Positions 17,373 to 25,191 of a DNA stretch of 64,000 nucleotides are shown here, in pieces. Position numbers and translations under genes: made by a program. Every line of letters begins with the position of its first letter. Positions within the stretch are counted from its first letter, which is position 1. Below the pieces are notes generated by a model. The model did not search any database and was not told the DNA's origin. It was given only the letters and a program-made list of their open reading frames with translations. Source of the DNA: Pedococcus dokdonensis (lineage in GTDB: Bacteria; Actinomycetota; Actinomycetes; Actinomycetales; Dermatophilaceae); the NCBI RefSeq assembly GCF_900104525.1, contig NZ_LT629711.1, positions 310,001 to 374,000 of the forward strand, given 5' to 3'.

Positions 17373-19831
17373 CGACGGTCCCCGGCCGCGCTCGCGTCGT
17401 GGTCATCGGCGGTGGGGTGATCGGTTGCAGCGTGGCCTACCACCTCACCAGGCTCGGGTGGACCGACGTCGTGGTGCTGGAGCAGGGCACTCTCTCGTGC
17501 GGGACCACCTGGCACGCGGCCGGCCTCGTCGGGCAGCTGCGGGCCAGCGAGGCGGGCACCCGGCTGGTGCAGTACTCCACCGACCTCTACGCGCGGCTCG
17601 AGGACGAGACCGGGCTGACCACCGGCTACCGCGTCTGCGGCGGTCTCACGGTGGCCCGCACCCCCGAGCGGATGGTGCAGCTGCGGCGCACGGTCGCCAG
17701 CGCCGCGGCCTACGACCTCGAGTGCGAGCTGCTGACCCCACAGCAGGCGCAGGACCGCTATCCGCTGATCCAGGTCGACGACGTGGTCGGCGCCATCTGG
17801 TTGCCCGGTGACGGTCGCGCCAACCCGACGGACCTCACCCAGTCGCTGGCCAAGGGCGCCCGGATGGGCGGCGCGACGATCCTCGAGCGGGTGCGCGTCA
17901 CCGGGGTGAGGTCTCATCGCGGGCGGGTCGCCGGCGTGACCACCGACCTCGGCGACATCGAGGCCGAGGTGGTCGTCAACTGCGCGGGGCAGTGGGCCAA
18001 GGCCGTCGGTGCACTGGCAGGGGTGACCGTGCCACTGCACTCGGCCGAGCACTTCTACGTCGTCACCGACCAGGTGGCCGGCGTCCACCGCGACCTGCCG
18101 ATCCTGCGCGACCCGGATGGCTACACCTACGTCAAGGAGGAGGTCGGTGGGCTGCTGGTCGGCGGCTTCGAGCCGGTCGCCAAGCCGTGGGTCTCGCCAG
18201 ACCGGATTCCCTACCCCTTCGAGTTCGCATTGCTCGACGAGGACTGGGAGCACTTCGAGATCCTGATGGACAGTGCGGTGCACCGGATCCCGGTGCTCGC
18301 GGAGACCGGGATCCGCAAGTTCTACAACGGTCCCGAGAGCTTCACCCCCGACAACCAGTTCCTCCTCGGCGAGGCGCCCGAGCTGCCGGGGTTCTTCGTG
18401 GGCGCGGGCTTCAACTCGGTGGGGATCGCGTCGGCCGGTGGCGCCGGTCGCGCGCTGGCGGAGTGGGTCGTAGAGGGCGAGCCGACGTCCGACCTGATCG
18501 GTGTCGACCTGCGCCGGTTCTCACCGCTCGCGGGGAGCAACGCGTGGTTGCGGGCTCGGGTCGGCGAGGTGCTGGGCCTGCACTACGCCGTGCCGTGGCC
18601 CAATCGCGAGCTGGAGTCCGCACGGCCGCAACGGCTTTCACCGGTCCATGACCTGCTGGTCGAGCAGGGCGCCTGCCTCGGCAGCCGCAACGCCTGGGAG
18701 CGGGCCAACGTGTTCGCCCCGGCCGGAGTCGAGCCGGTCCTGGACTACAGCTGGGAGCGGCCCCGGTGGGTGGACTGGTGCGTCGCCGAGCAGCGCGCCA
18801 CCCGCGAGGCGGTCGCGGTCTTCGACCAGACGTCCTTCTCCAAGTACGTCGTCACCGGCCCCGACTCGTTGCGTGCCCTGCAGTGGCTGTGCTCCGCGGA
18901 CGTCGACGTCCCGGTCGGGCGGGCGGTCTACACGGCGCTGCTCAACTCGCGTGGCACCTACGAGGCCGACCTGACGGTGACGCGCACCTCGGCGACGGAC
19001 TTCTTCCTCGTGAGCAGCGCCGCGACCACCGTGCGCGACCTCGACTGGATCCGTCGCCACGTACCCGAGGACGCCCGCCTCGGCGTCGTCGACGTCACTG
19101 GCTCGTATGCCGTGTTCGGGGTCATGGGCCCACGCTCACGAGAGCTGTTGGAGGCCTTGGGTGACGACAGGTTCGACGACGCGTCCTTCCGGTTCGGCAC
19201 CAGCCGCGAGGTCGTGCTCGGAGAGGTCCTCGTGCGGGCTACCCGGATCACCTACGTGGGGGAGCTGGGCTGGGAGCTCTACGTGCCGACCGAGCTGGCG
19301 CGGTCCGTCTACCTGGACCTGTTCCGGGCCGGGGCCGACCTCGGCGTCGTGCCAGCCGGCTACTACGCCATCGAGGCGATGCGGCTCGAAAAGGGATACC
19401 GCGCCTTCGCTCGCGAGCTCACGACCGACACGGGACCGGTGGCAGCCGGACTGACCTTCGCCTGCAAGCTGCGCGGTGACGTCGACTTCCTCGGTCGCTC
19501 TGCCGTCGAGGCCACCCGCGGCACCCCGCCCGCGCGGCGGGTGGTGTCGTTCGTGGTCGGCGACCCGGCGGCATACCTGTGGGGTGGGGAGCTGGTGCTC
19601 CGCGACGGCGTGCCGGCCGGGCAGGTGACCAGCGCGGCGTGGGGCGCCACCGTCGGCTCAGCGGTGGGGCTGGCGCTCGTCGGGGACCGCGACGGCGGCA
19701 CCGCCGACAAGGATTGGCTCGACTCCGGGGAGTGGGAGGTCGACCTCGCGGGACAGCGGTTCGCGGTCGACGTGTCGCTGCGCCCGCCGTTCGACCCGGG
19801 GGGCCGCAAGCTCGGTCGGGAGACGTCTTAA
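17369..19831 (+). CDS. FAD-dependent dehydrogenase with GcvT domain (dimethylglycine/sarcosine dehydrogenase-like)
   Basis: An 820-residue two-part enzyme. Residues 1-380 form a DAO-type FAD domain (VVVIGGGVIGCSVAYHL) with TTWHAAGLVG, the motif whose histidine binds FAD covalently in dimethylglycine and sarcosine dehydrogenases. The second half (from about NVFAPAGVEPVLDYSW) is a GcvT/aminomethyltransferase-like tetrahydrofolate domain ending in a C-terminal barrel. Such enzymes oxidise N-methyl groups and hand the one-carbon unit to tetrahydrofolate. It overlaps the kinase gene by 4 bases. Together with the ligase downstream this suggests an N-methylated amine as the growth substrate; this is inference. 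Confidence 0.88.
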   Translation: MTTVPGRARVVVIGGGVIGCSVAYHLTRLGWTDVVVLEQGTLSCGTTWHAAGLVGQLRASEAGTRLVQYSTDLYARLEDETGLTTGYRVCGGLTVARTPERMVQLRRTVASAAAYDLECELLTPQQAQDRYPLIQVDDVVGAIWLPGDGRANPTDLTQSLAKGARMGGATILERVRVTGVRSHRGRVAGVTTDLGDIEAEVVVNCAGQWAKAVGALAGVTVPLHSAEHFYVVTDQVAGVHRDLPILRDPDGYTYVKEEVGGLLVGGFEPVAKPWVSPDRIPYPFEFALLDEDWEHFEILMDSAVHRIPVLAETGIRKFYNGPESFTPDNQFLLGEAPELPGFFVGAGFNSVGIASAGGAGRALAEWVVEGEPTSDLIGVDLRRFSPLAGSNAWLRARVGEVLGLHYAVPWPNRELESARPQRLSPVHDLLVEQGACLGSRNAWERANVFAPAGVEPVLDYSWERPRWVDWCVAEQRATREAVAVFDQTSFSKYVVTGPDSLRALQWLCSADVDVPVGRAVYTALLNSRGTYEADLTVTRTSATDFFLVSSAATTVRDLDWIRRHVPEDARLGVVDVTGSYAVFGVMGPRSRELLEALGDDRFDDASFRFGTSREVVLGEVLVRATRITYVGELGWELYVPTELARSVYLDLFRAGADLGVVPAGYYAIEAMRLEKGYRAFARELTTDTGPVAAGLTFACKLRGDVDFLGRSAVEATRGTPPARRVVSFVVGDPAAYLWGGELVLRDGVPAGQVTSAAWGATVGSAVGLALVGDRDGGTADKDWLDSGEWEVDLAGQRFAVDVSLRPPFDPGGRKLGRETS

Positions 19832-19832
19832 A

Positions 19833-19879
19833 TGGTTCTATCTCAGACCATTGACGCCGACCGACCGGGGGTATTGGAT
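19833..19879 (+). promoter_or_regulatory. Operator and promoter of the GntR gene
   Basis: TGGT-N10-ACCA (19833-19850) is followed directly by TTGACG (-35, 19851-19856) and, after 17 bases, TTGGAT (19874-19879), which ends 6 bases before a GTG at 19886. Operator and -35 match those before the permease, which suggests autoregulation. Confidence 0.6.
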
Positions 19880-19885
19880 CGGACG

Positions 19886-20614
19886 GTGAGCGCCGCCCAG
19901 CCGAGGATGTCGCTGCCGCACGTGGTCCTCCGGCCGGCGTCCGGCAACGCCTTCGAGGCGACCGTCGAGCAGCTCGCGACCGCGATCCGGCTGGGTGTCT
20001 TCACCGATGGTGAACAGCTGCCCCCCGAGCGCGAGCTCGCCGACCGCCTCGGCGTCAGCCGCAGCACCCTCCGCGAGGCGATCGCCGCCCTGCGCGACTC
20101 CGGACTGGTCACCACCCGCCGTGGTCGCGGCGGCGGCAGCGTGGTGACCTACGCCGGTGCCGAACCGGGCAGCCGCGCCGGCGCACCCGTGCGCACCGGC
20201 GCTGCGCTCGCGGACGCCATGGACTTCCGCCGGGTGGTCGAGCCGGGCGCCGCCGCAGTGGCAGCCACCAAGGCCCTCGCCGCCGACCAGCGGGCCTGGC
20301 TCGTCGAGTCCGCCAGGGCGGCGCGCGAAGCCCCCGACAACGCCGCCCACCGCCTGGCCGACAGCCGGTTCCACCTCGCGGTGGCCACCCTGTCGGGCTC
20401 GCCGATGCTCATCGAGGCGGTCACGCGGGCGCAGGCCGCCCTCTCCGAGCTGCTGTCCGCGATCCCGGTGCTCCCCACCAACATCGCGCACTCCAACGAC
20501 CAGCACGACGCCGTCGTCCGGGCGATCCTCGACGGCGACGACGCGCGGGCCCGCGAGGCGATGGAGGAGCACTGCGACGCCACCGCCGCCCTGTTGAGGG
20601 GGCTGATCGGATGA
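19886..20614 (+). CDS. GntR-family regulator, FadR/FCD subgroup
   Basis: A GntR winged-helix domain (FEATVEQLATAIRLGVFTDGEQLPPERELADRLGVSRSTLREA) followed by an all-helical FCD ligand-binding domain with the metal-site residues in FRRVVEPGAA, DSRFHLAVA and NDQHDAVVRAI. I start it at GTG 19886 (242 residues) because a promoter ends 6 bases upstream; an ATG at 19832 would add 18 residues but would place the operator inside the gene. It sits in the middle of the cluster and the two matching operators suggest that it controls both halves. Ligand unknown, probably the amine or a pathway intermediate. Confidence 0.88.
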   Translation: MSAAQPRMSLPHVVLRPASGNAFEATVEQLATAIRLGVFTDGEQLPPERELADRLGVSRSTLREAIAALRDSGLVTTRRGRGGGSVVTYAGAEPGSRAGAPVRTGAALADAMDFRRVVEPGAAAVAATKALAADQRAWLVESARAAREAPDNAAHRLADSRFHLAVATLSGSPMLIEAVTRAQAALSELLSAIPVLPTNIAHSNDQHDAVVRAILDGDDARAREAMEEHCDATAALLRGLIG

Positions 20615-20672
20615 CCGCGCCACCCCTGAGGACCCCACCCTGCACGACGCCACCACAGACCAGGAGACGCGC

Positions 20673-22040
20673 ATGACCGCACCACCGCAGCTCACCGTCG
20701 AGCAGCTCCGGGCCGACATCGCCGCAGGCACCGTCGACACGGTCATCGTGGCCTTCACCGACATGCAGGGTCGCTTGCAGGGCAAGCGGATCCACGCGCA
20801 GTTCTTCCTCGACACGGTGCTCGGGCACGGCACCGAGGGGTGCAACTACCTGCTCGCCGTCGACGTCGACATGAACACCGTCGACGGCTACGCCATCAGC
20901 TCGTGGGAACGCGGCTACGGCGACATGATGTTCGACCTCGACCTGGCCACCTTGCGCCGCACCCCTGGGCAGCCCTACTCGGCCACCGTGCAGTGCGACC
21001 TGTCCTGGCTGGACGGCAGCGGGCTCGTGCGGGAGTCGCCGAGGTCGGTGCTCAAGGCACAGGTCGAGGCCGCCGCGGAGCTGGGGCTCGCCGGGTTCAC
21101 CGGCACCGAGCTGGAGTTCATCGTCTTCGAGGACTCCTTCGACCAGGCCTGGGACCGCCGCTACCAGGGACTCACCGGCGCGAACCGCTACAACGTCGAC
21201 TACTCCATCCTGGGCGGCACGCGCGTGGAGCCGCTGCTGCGCGACATCCGCAACGAGATGTATGCGGCGGGCGTCACCGTCGAGAGCGCCAAGGGGGAGT
21301 GCAACCTCGGTCAGCACGAGATCGCGTTCCTCTACGACGAGGTCGTGCGCACCTGCGACAACCACGTCGTCTACAAGAACGCCGCCAAGGAGCTGGCCGC
21401 CCGACACGGGCAGTCGCTGACCTTCATGGCCAAGTTCGACGAGCGTGAGGGCAACTCGTGCCACATCCACCTGTCGCTGCGCGGCACGGACGGTGGCATC
21501 GTTTTCGCCGACGACGAGCGTGAGGGCGGTCGCAGCGCGGTCTTCGAGCACTTCGTCGCGGGCATCCAGACCCGGCTGCGCGAGCTGACCCTGCTCTACG
21601 CCCCGAACGTCAACTCCTACAAGAGGTTCCAGCCGGGGTCGTTCGCGCCGACAGCGATCGCGTGGGGCACCGACAACCGGACCTGCGCGCTGCGGGTGGT
21701 CGGTCACGGCGCGGGCCTGCGGGTCGAGAACCGCGTCCCCGGCGGTGACGTGAACCCCTACCTGGCCGTCGCGGGGATGCTGGCATCGGGGCTGCACGGC
21801 ATCCGCGAGGAGATCGAGCTCGAGCCGGCCTTCGAGGGCAACGCCTACGCGTCCGACAAGGACCGGGTGCCCTCGACGCTGGCCGAGGCCCGCGACCTGT
21901 TCGCGGCCTCGGACTTCGCACGGGCAGCCTTCGGTGACGACGTCGTCGACCACTACGCCCACGCGGCGGAGGTCGAGCTCACCGCGTTCAACGCAGCGGT
22001 GACGGACTGGGAGCGGGTCAGGGGGTTCGAGCGCCTGTGA
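20673..22040 (+). CDS. Glutamine synthetase-like gamma-glutamyl-amine ligase
   Basis: A 455-residue glutamine synthetase-fold protein. Active-site strands are visible as TGTELEFIVFED, LGQHEIAFLYDE, SCHIHLSLRG, NSYKRFQPGSFAP and RVENRVPGGDVNPYLAVAG. The sequence diverges from nitrogen-assimilating GlnA and belongs with the PuuA/GlnA4-like ligases, which couple glutamate to an amine. M. tuberculosis glnA4 is likewise next to an amidotransferase, an aldehyde dehydrogenase and an SDR gene, the same set as here. Start ATG with CAGGAG upstream; the stop overlaps the next GTG by 4 bases. The amine that is glutamylated is not known. Confidence 0.88.
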   Translation: MTAPPQLTVEQLRADIAAGTVDTVIVAFTDMQGRLQGKRIHAQFFLDTVLGHGTEGCNYLLAVDVDMNTVDGYAISSWERGYGDMMFDLDLATLRRTPGQPYSATVQCDLSWLDGSGLVRESPRSVLKAQVEAAAELGLAGFTGTELEFIVFEDSFDQAWDRRYQGLTGANRYNVDYSILGGTRVEPLLRDIRNEMYAAGVTVESAKGECNLGQHEIAFLYDEVVRTCDNHVVYKNAAKELAARHGQSLTFMAKFDEREGNSCHIHLSLRGTDGGIVFADDEREGGRSAVFEHFVAGIQTRLRELTLLYAPNVNSYKRFQPGSFAPTAIAWGTDNRTCALRVVGHGAGLRVENRVPGGDVNPYLAVAGMLASGLHGIREEIELEPAFEGNAYASDKDRVPSTLAEARDLFAASDFARAAFGDDVVDHYAHAAEVELTAFNAAVTDWERVRGFERL

Positions 22041-23419
22041 GCACTTCGCTGCACGAGGTGGTCAACCCGGCCACCGAACAGGTGGTCACCCAGGTGTCCC
22101 TCGCCGACGTCGACGAGACCGATGCGGCGATCGCGGCTGCCGAGGCGGCCGGGCCGGCCTGGCGGGCGGTCGCACCGGCGGATCGCGGTCGCCTGTTGCG
22201 CAGGTTCGCCGACCAGGTCGACGCGCACCTCGAGGAGCTCGCCCAGCTCGAGGTCGCCAACTCCGGTCACACCATCGCCAACGCCCGCTGGGAGGCGGGC
22301 AACGTCCGCGACGTGCTCACCTACTACTCGGCCGCTCCCGAGCGCCTGTTCGGTCGGCAGATCCCCGTGGCAGGTGGCCTCGACGTCACCTTCAAGGAGC
22401 CGCTCGGCACGGTGGGGATCATCGTGCCCTGGAATTTCCCCATGCCCATCGCCGGCTGGGGCTTCGCGCCCGCGCTGGCCGCGGGCAACACCGTCGTGCT
22501 GAAGCCGGCCGAGCTGACCCCGCTGACCGCGATTCGGCTGGGTGAGCTCGCACTGGAGGCGGGGATCCCTGAAGGCGTCTTCACCATCATCCCGGGCAAG
22601 GGATCGGTCGTCGGCGAGCGCTTCGTGAGCCATCCCTCGGTGCGCAAGGTCTGCTTCACCGGGTCGACTGCCGTGGGGCAGCGGATCATGCGCGGGGCAG
22701 CCGACCAGGTCAAGCGGATCACCCTCGAGCTCGGTGGCAAGAGCGCCAACATCGTCTTCGCCGACAGCGACCTCGAGAAGGCCGCGGCAACCGCGCCCTA
22801 CGGGGTGTTCGACAACGCCGGCCAGGACTGCTGCGCCCGCAGCCGGATCCTGGTGCAGCGCAGCGTCTTCGACCGCTTCATGGAGCTGTTGGAGCCGGCC
22901 GTGAAGGGCGTCGTCGTGGCCGACCCCGGGGACGACGCCACCGAGATGGGACCGCTGATCAGCGCTGGGCAGCGAGACACCGTGCGGTCCTACGTCGAGG
23001 ACGCGACCGAGGACGTGGACGTCGCGTTCCGCGGCGAGGCGCCGACGGGTGACGGTTTCTGGTACCCCGCCACCGTCGTCCTGCCCCGGTCGACGACCGA
23101 CCGGGTCTGGCAGGAGGAGGTCTTCGGACCCGTCGTGGCCGTCATGCCGTTCGACGACGAGGCCGACGCGGTCGCCAAGGCCAACGACACGGCCTACGGG
23201 CTGTCGGGGTCGATCTGGACCAACGACGTGGGCCGCGCCCTGCGCGTCGCGCGGGGTGTCGAGGCGGGCAACCTGTCCGTCAACTCGCACAGCAGCGTGC
23301 GCTACTCCACCCCGTTCGGTGGTTTCAAGCAGTCCGGGATCGGCCGCGAGCTCGGACCGGACGCGCTGGACGCGTTCACCGACGTCAAGAACGTGTTCAT
23401 CTCCACTGAGACCAACTGA
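22037..23419 (+). CDS. NAD(P)-dependent aldehyde dehydrogenase, AldC-like
   Basis: A 460-residue ALDH-superfamily enzyme. GTVGIIVPWNFPMPI and VLKPAELTPL are cofactor-binding elements, ITLELGGKSANIVF holds the general-base glutamate and NAGQDCCARSRI holds the catalytic cysteine. EEVFGPVVAVMPF is the downstream NAD-ribose motif. In a gamma-glutamyl pathway this enzyme would oxidise the gamma-glutamylated aldehyde to the acid, like PuuC. The GTG start overlaps the ligase stop, so the two are coupled. Confidence 0.92.
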   Translation: MSTSLHEVVNPATEQVVTQVSLADVDETDAAIAAAEAAGPAWRAVAPADRGRLLRRFADQVDAHLEELAQLEVANSGHTIANARWEAGNVRDVLTYYSAAPERLFGRQIPVAGGLDVTFKEPLGTVGIIVPWNFPMPIAGWGFAPALAAGNTVVLKPAELTPLTAIRLGELALEAGIPEGVFTIIPGKGSVVGERFVSHPSVRKVCFTGSTAVGQRIMRGAADQVKRITLELGGKSANIVFADSDLEKAAATAPYGVFDNAGQDCCARSRILVQRSVFDRFMELLEPAVKGVVVADPGDDATEMGPLISAGQRDTVRSYVEDATEDVDVAFRGEAPTGDGFWYPATVVLPRSTTDRVWQEEVFGPVVAVMPFDDEADAVAKANDTAYGLSGSIWTNDVGRALRVARGVEAGNLSVNSHSSVRYSTPFGGFKQSGIGRELGPDALDAFTDVKNVFISTETN

Positions 23420-23435
23420 CCCGAGAGGACAACAC

Positions 23436-24203
23436 ATGGCAGGCAGGCTCGAGGGCAAGGTCGCGGTCGTCACCGGTGGGTGCTCAGGCATCGGACTGGC
23501 GACGGTCCGCAGGTTCGCCGAGGAGGGTGCCAAGGTCGTCATCGGCGACCTCGACGACTCTGCGGGTGAGGCACTGGCCGAGGAGCTCGGCGGTGCCTAC
23601 GTGCACTGCGACGTCGCCGACAAGGACGACGTCGACCGGCTGTTCGCGACGGCCAAGGAGAAGTTCGGACGGCTCGACATCGCGTTCAACAACGCCGGTA
23701 TCAGCCCGCCCGAGGACGACTCCATCCTCGACACCGACCTCGACGCCTGGCGCCGGGTGCAGGAGGTCAACCTCACGAGCGTCTACCTCTGCTGCAAGGC
23801 CGCCCTGCCCTACATGCTCGAGCAGAAGTCGGGTTCCATCATCAACACCGCGTCCTTCGTCGCGGTGATGGGAGCGGCGACCTCGCAGATCTCTTACAGC
23901 GCCAGCAAGGGCGGCGTGCTCTCGATGACGCGCGAGCTCGGCGTGCAGTTCGCGCGGGAGGGGGTGCGCGTCAACGCGCTGTGCCCGGGACCGGTCAACA
24001 CCCCGCTGCTCAAGGAGCTGTTCGCCAAGGACGAGGAGCGGGCGGCCCGTCGGCTCGTGCACGTGCCGATGGGGCGCTTCGGGGAGCCGGAGGAGATGGC
24101 CAACGCGGTGCTGTTCCTGGCCTCCGACGAGTCGAGCTTCATGACCGCCTCGACCTTCCTCGTCGACGGCGGGATCTCCGGCGCCTACGTCACACCTCTC
24201 TGA
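23436..24203 (+). CDS. Short-chain dehydrogenase/reductase
   Basis: A 255-residue classical SDR. VAVVTGGCSGIGLATVRRFAEEG is the NAD(P) motif, NNAGIS follows, and the catalytic tetrad is in SIINTASFVAVMGAATSQISYSASKGG (Ser, Tyr, Lys). Asp in VVIGDLDD after beta-2 suggests NAD rather than NADP. Usually labelled 3-oxoacyl-ACP reductase, but its place between the aldehyde dehydrogenase and the gamma-glutamyl hydrolase suggests oxidation of an alcohol intermediate. Homologue of the gene next to aldC/glnA4 in M. tuberculosis. RBS GAGAGGAC precedes the ATG. Confidence 0.9.
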   Translation: MAGRLEGKVAVVTGGCSGIGLATVRRFAEEGAKVVIGDLDDSAGEALAEELGGAYVHCDVADKDDVDRLFATAKEKFGRLDIAFNNAGISPPEDDSILDTDLDAWRRVQEVNLTSVYLCCKAALPYMLEQKSGSIINTASFVAVMGAATSQISYSASKGGVLSMTRELGVQFAREGVRVNALCPGPVNTPLLKELFAKDEERAARRLVHVPMGRFGEPEEMANAVLFLASDESSFMTASTFLVDGGISGAYVTPL

Positions 24204-24210
24204 GGTCCAC

Positions 24211-24987
24211 GTGACGCGTCCGCTGATCGGGATCACCTGCTACGTCGAGCCGGCCACGCGGGGCGACTGGAAGGACGTGCCGAGCGTCGTCCTGCCGCAC
24301 GACTACGTCCGCCAGGTGGAGGAGGCGGGTGGCACCATCCTGGTCATCCCGCCGCGCGGCGACGCCGACGACGAGATCGCCCGGGAGGTGGTGTCCCGGC
24401 TCGACGGGCTCGTGATCGCCGGCGGTGCCGATGTCGACCCCGGGCTGTACGCCGCGGCCGACCGGCACCCCGACGTGCAGGAGGCGCGGCACGACCGTGA
24501 CGCGATGGAGGTGGCACTGGCGCGGGCGGCGGCCGAGGCCGACCTCCCGCTGCTCGGGATCTGCCGGGGCATGCAGGTCATGGCGGTGGCCGCGGGTGGC
24601 ACTCTCGAACAGCACGTCCCCGACCGGGTGGGCCACCTCGACCACTCGCCCGAGGTGGCGGTCTACGGCCACCACGGCGTGACGACGGTCCCGGGCACCC
24701 GGCTCGCCGACCTGCTCGGCGACGAGGCCGACGTGCCGAGCTACCACCACCAGTCGGTGCTCACCCACCCCGGCTACCAGCCCTCGGCCTGGGCGCCCGA
24801 CGGCACCCTCGAGGCGATGGAGGACCCGGACGCACGGTTTCGGCTGGGCGTGCAGTGGCACCCCGAGGTCGGCGACGACCCGCGGCTCTTCGAGGCGCTG
24901 GTGGCGGCGGCGCGCGAGCACCGCAGCGCCTCGCTGACCACGATGCGGACCCGGGGTTCAGGTGGTGGACCCGACCTGTCAGAGTGA
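24211..24987 (+). CDS. Gamma-glutamyl-gamma-aminobutyrate hydrolase family (class I amidotransferase, PuuD-like)
   Basis: A 258-residue peptidase C26 protein. LLGICRGMQVMAVAAGG carries the nucleophilic cysteine, and RLGVQWHPEVGDD carries the His-x-Glu of the triad. RPLIGITCYVEPATRG is the typical family start. PuuD-type enzymes hydrolyse the gamma-glutamyl bond, releasing glutamate and the product amino acid, which would close the pathway encoded by the genes upstream. The GTG start lies 7 bases after the SDR stop. The end of this gene also contains the promoter of the cimA leader. Confidence 0.9.
   Translation: MTRPLIGITCYVEPATRGDWKDVPSVVLPHDYVRQVEEAGGTILVIPPRGDADDEIAREVVSRLDGLVIAGGADVDPGLYAAADRHPDVQEARHDRDAMEVALARAAAEADLPLLGICRGMQVMAVAAGGTLEQHVPDRVGHLDHSPEVAVYGHHGVTTVPGTRLADLLGDEADVPSYHHQSVLTHPGYQPSAWAPDGTLEAMEDPDARFRLGVQWHPEVGDDPRLFEALVAAAREHRSASLTTMRTRGSGGGPDLSE
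24957..24985 (+). promoter_or_regulatory. Putative cimA leader promoter
   Basis: TTCAGG (24957-24962), 17 bases, then CAGAGT (24980-24985), which ends 6 bases before the GTG at 24992. It lies within the last codons of the upstream gene. The -10 resembles GAGAGT of the ilvB leader. Confidence 0.45.
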
Positions 24988-24991
24988 TCGC

Positions 24992-25036
24992 GTGATGCCC
25001 CGCCCCGTGGCCACCGCCACCGTCATTATCGCCTAG
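24992..25036 (+). CDS. Candidate leader peptide of cimA
   Basis: A short frame encoding MMPRPVATATVIIA (or one residue shorter from the ATG at 24995) then TAG. It ends in Val-Ile-Ile-Ala, with ATT among the codons. The stop codon abuts a 10-bp hairpin and then a terminator with a T-tract, exactly the layout of the ilvB leader. Since citramalate synthase feeds isoleucine formation, isoleucine (and possibly threonine or valine) tRNA charging is the likely signal. I know of no described cimA attenuator of this kind. Confidence 0.65.
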   Translation: MMPRPVATATVIIA

Positions 25037-25060
25037 CGCGACGAGAGCTCCTCGTCGCGC
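25036..25060 (+). promoter_or_regulatory. First attenuator hairpin of the cimA leader
   Basis: GCGCGACGAG (25036-25045) pairs perfectly with CTCGTCGCGC (25051-25060) and starts at the last base of the leader stop codon. Confidence 0.65.
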
Positions 25061-25092
25061 AGACCTCCCGCACCCGGGGGGTCTTTTGTTTT
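25061..25092 (+). terminator. Attenuator terminator of the cimA leader
   Basis: AGACCTCCC (25061-25069) pairs with GGGGGGTCT (25076-25084), followed by TTTGTTTT. It lies 100 bases before cimA. Confidence 0.8.
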
Positions 25093-25191
25093 GGCGGGAC
25101 ACACCCCGAGCCCGTCAGGACGCGACATGGGGACAATGACAGCGGGACCTTCGACCCTGCGACGACCGAGCGACCGACGAACGGACTGACG

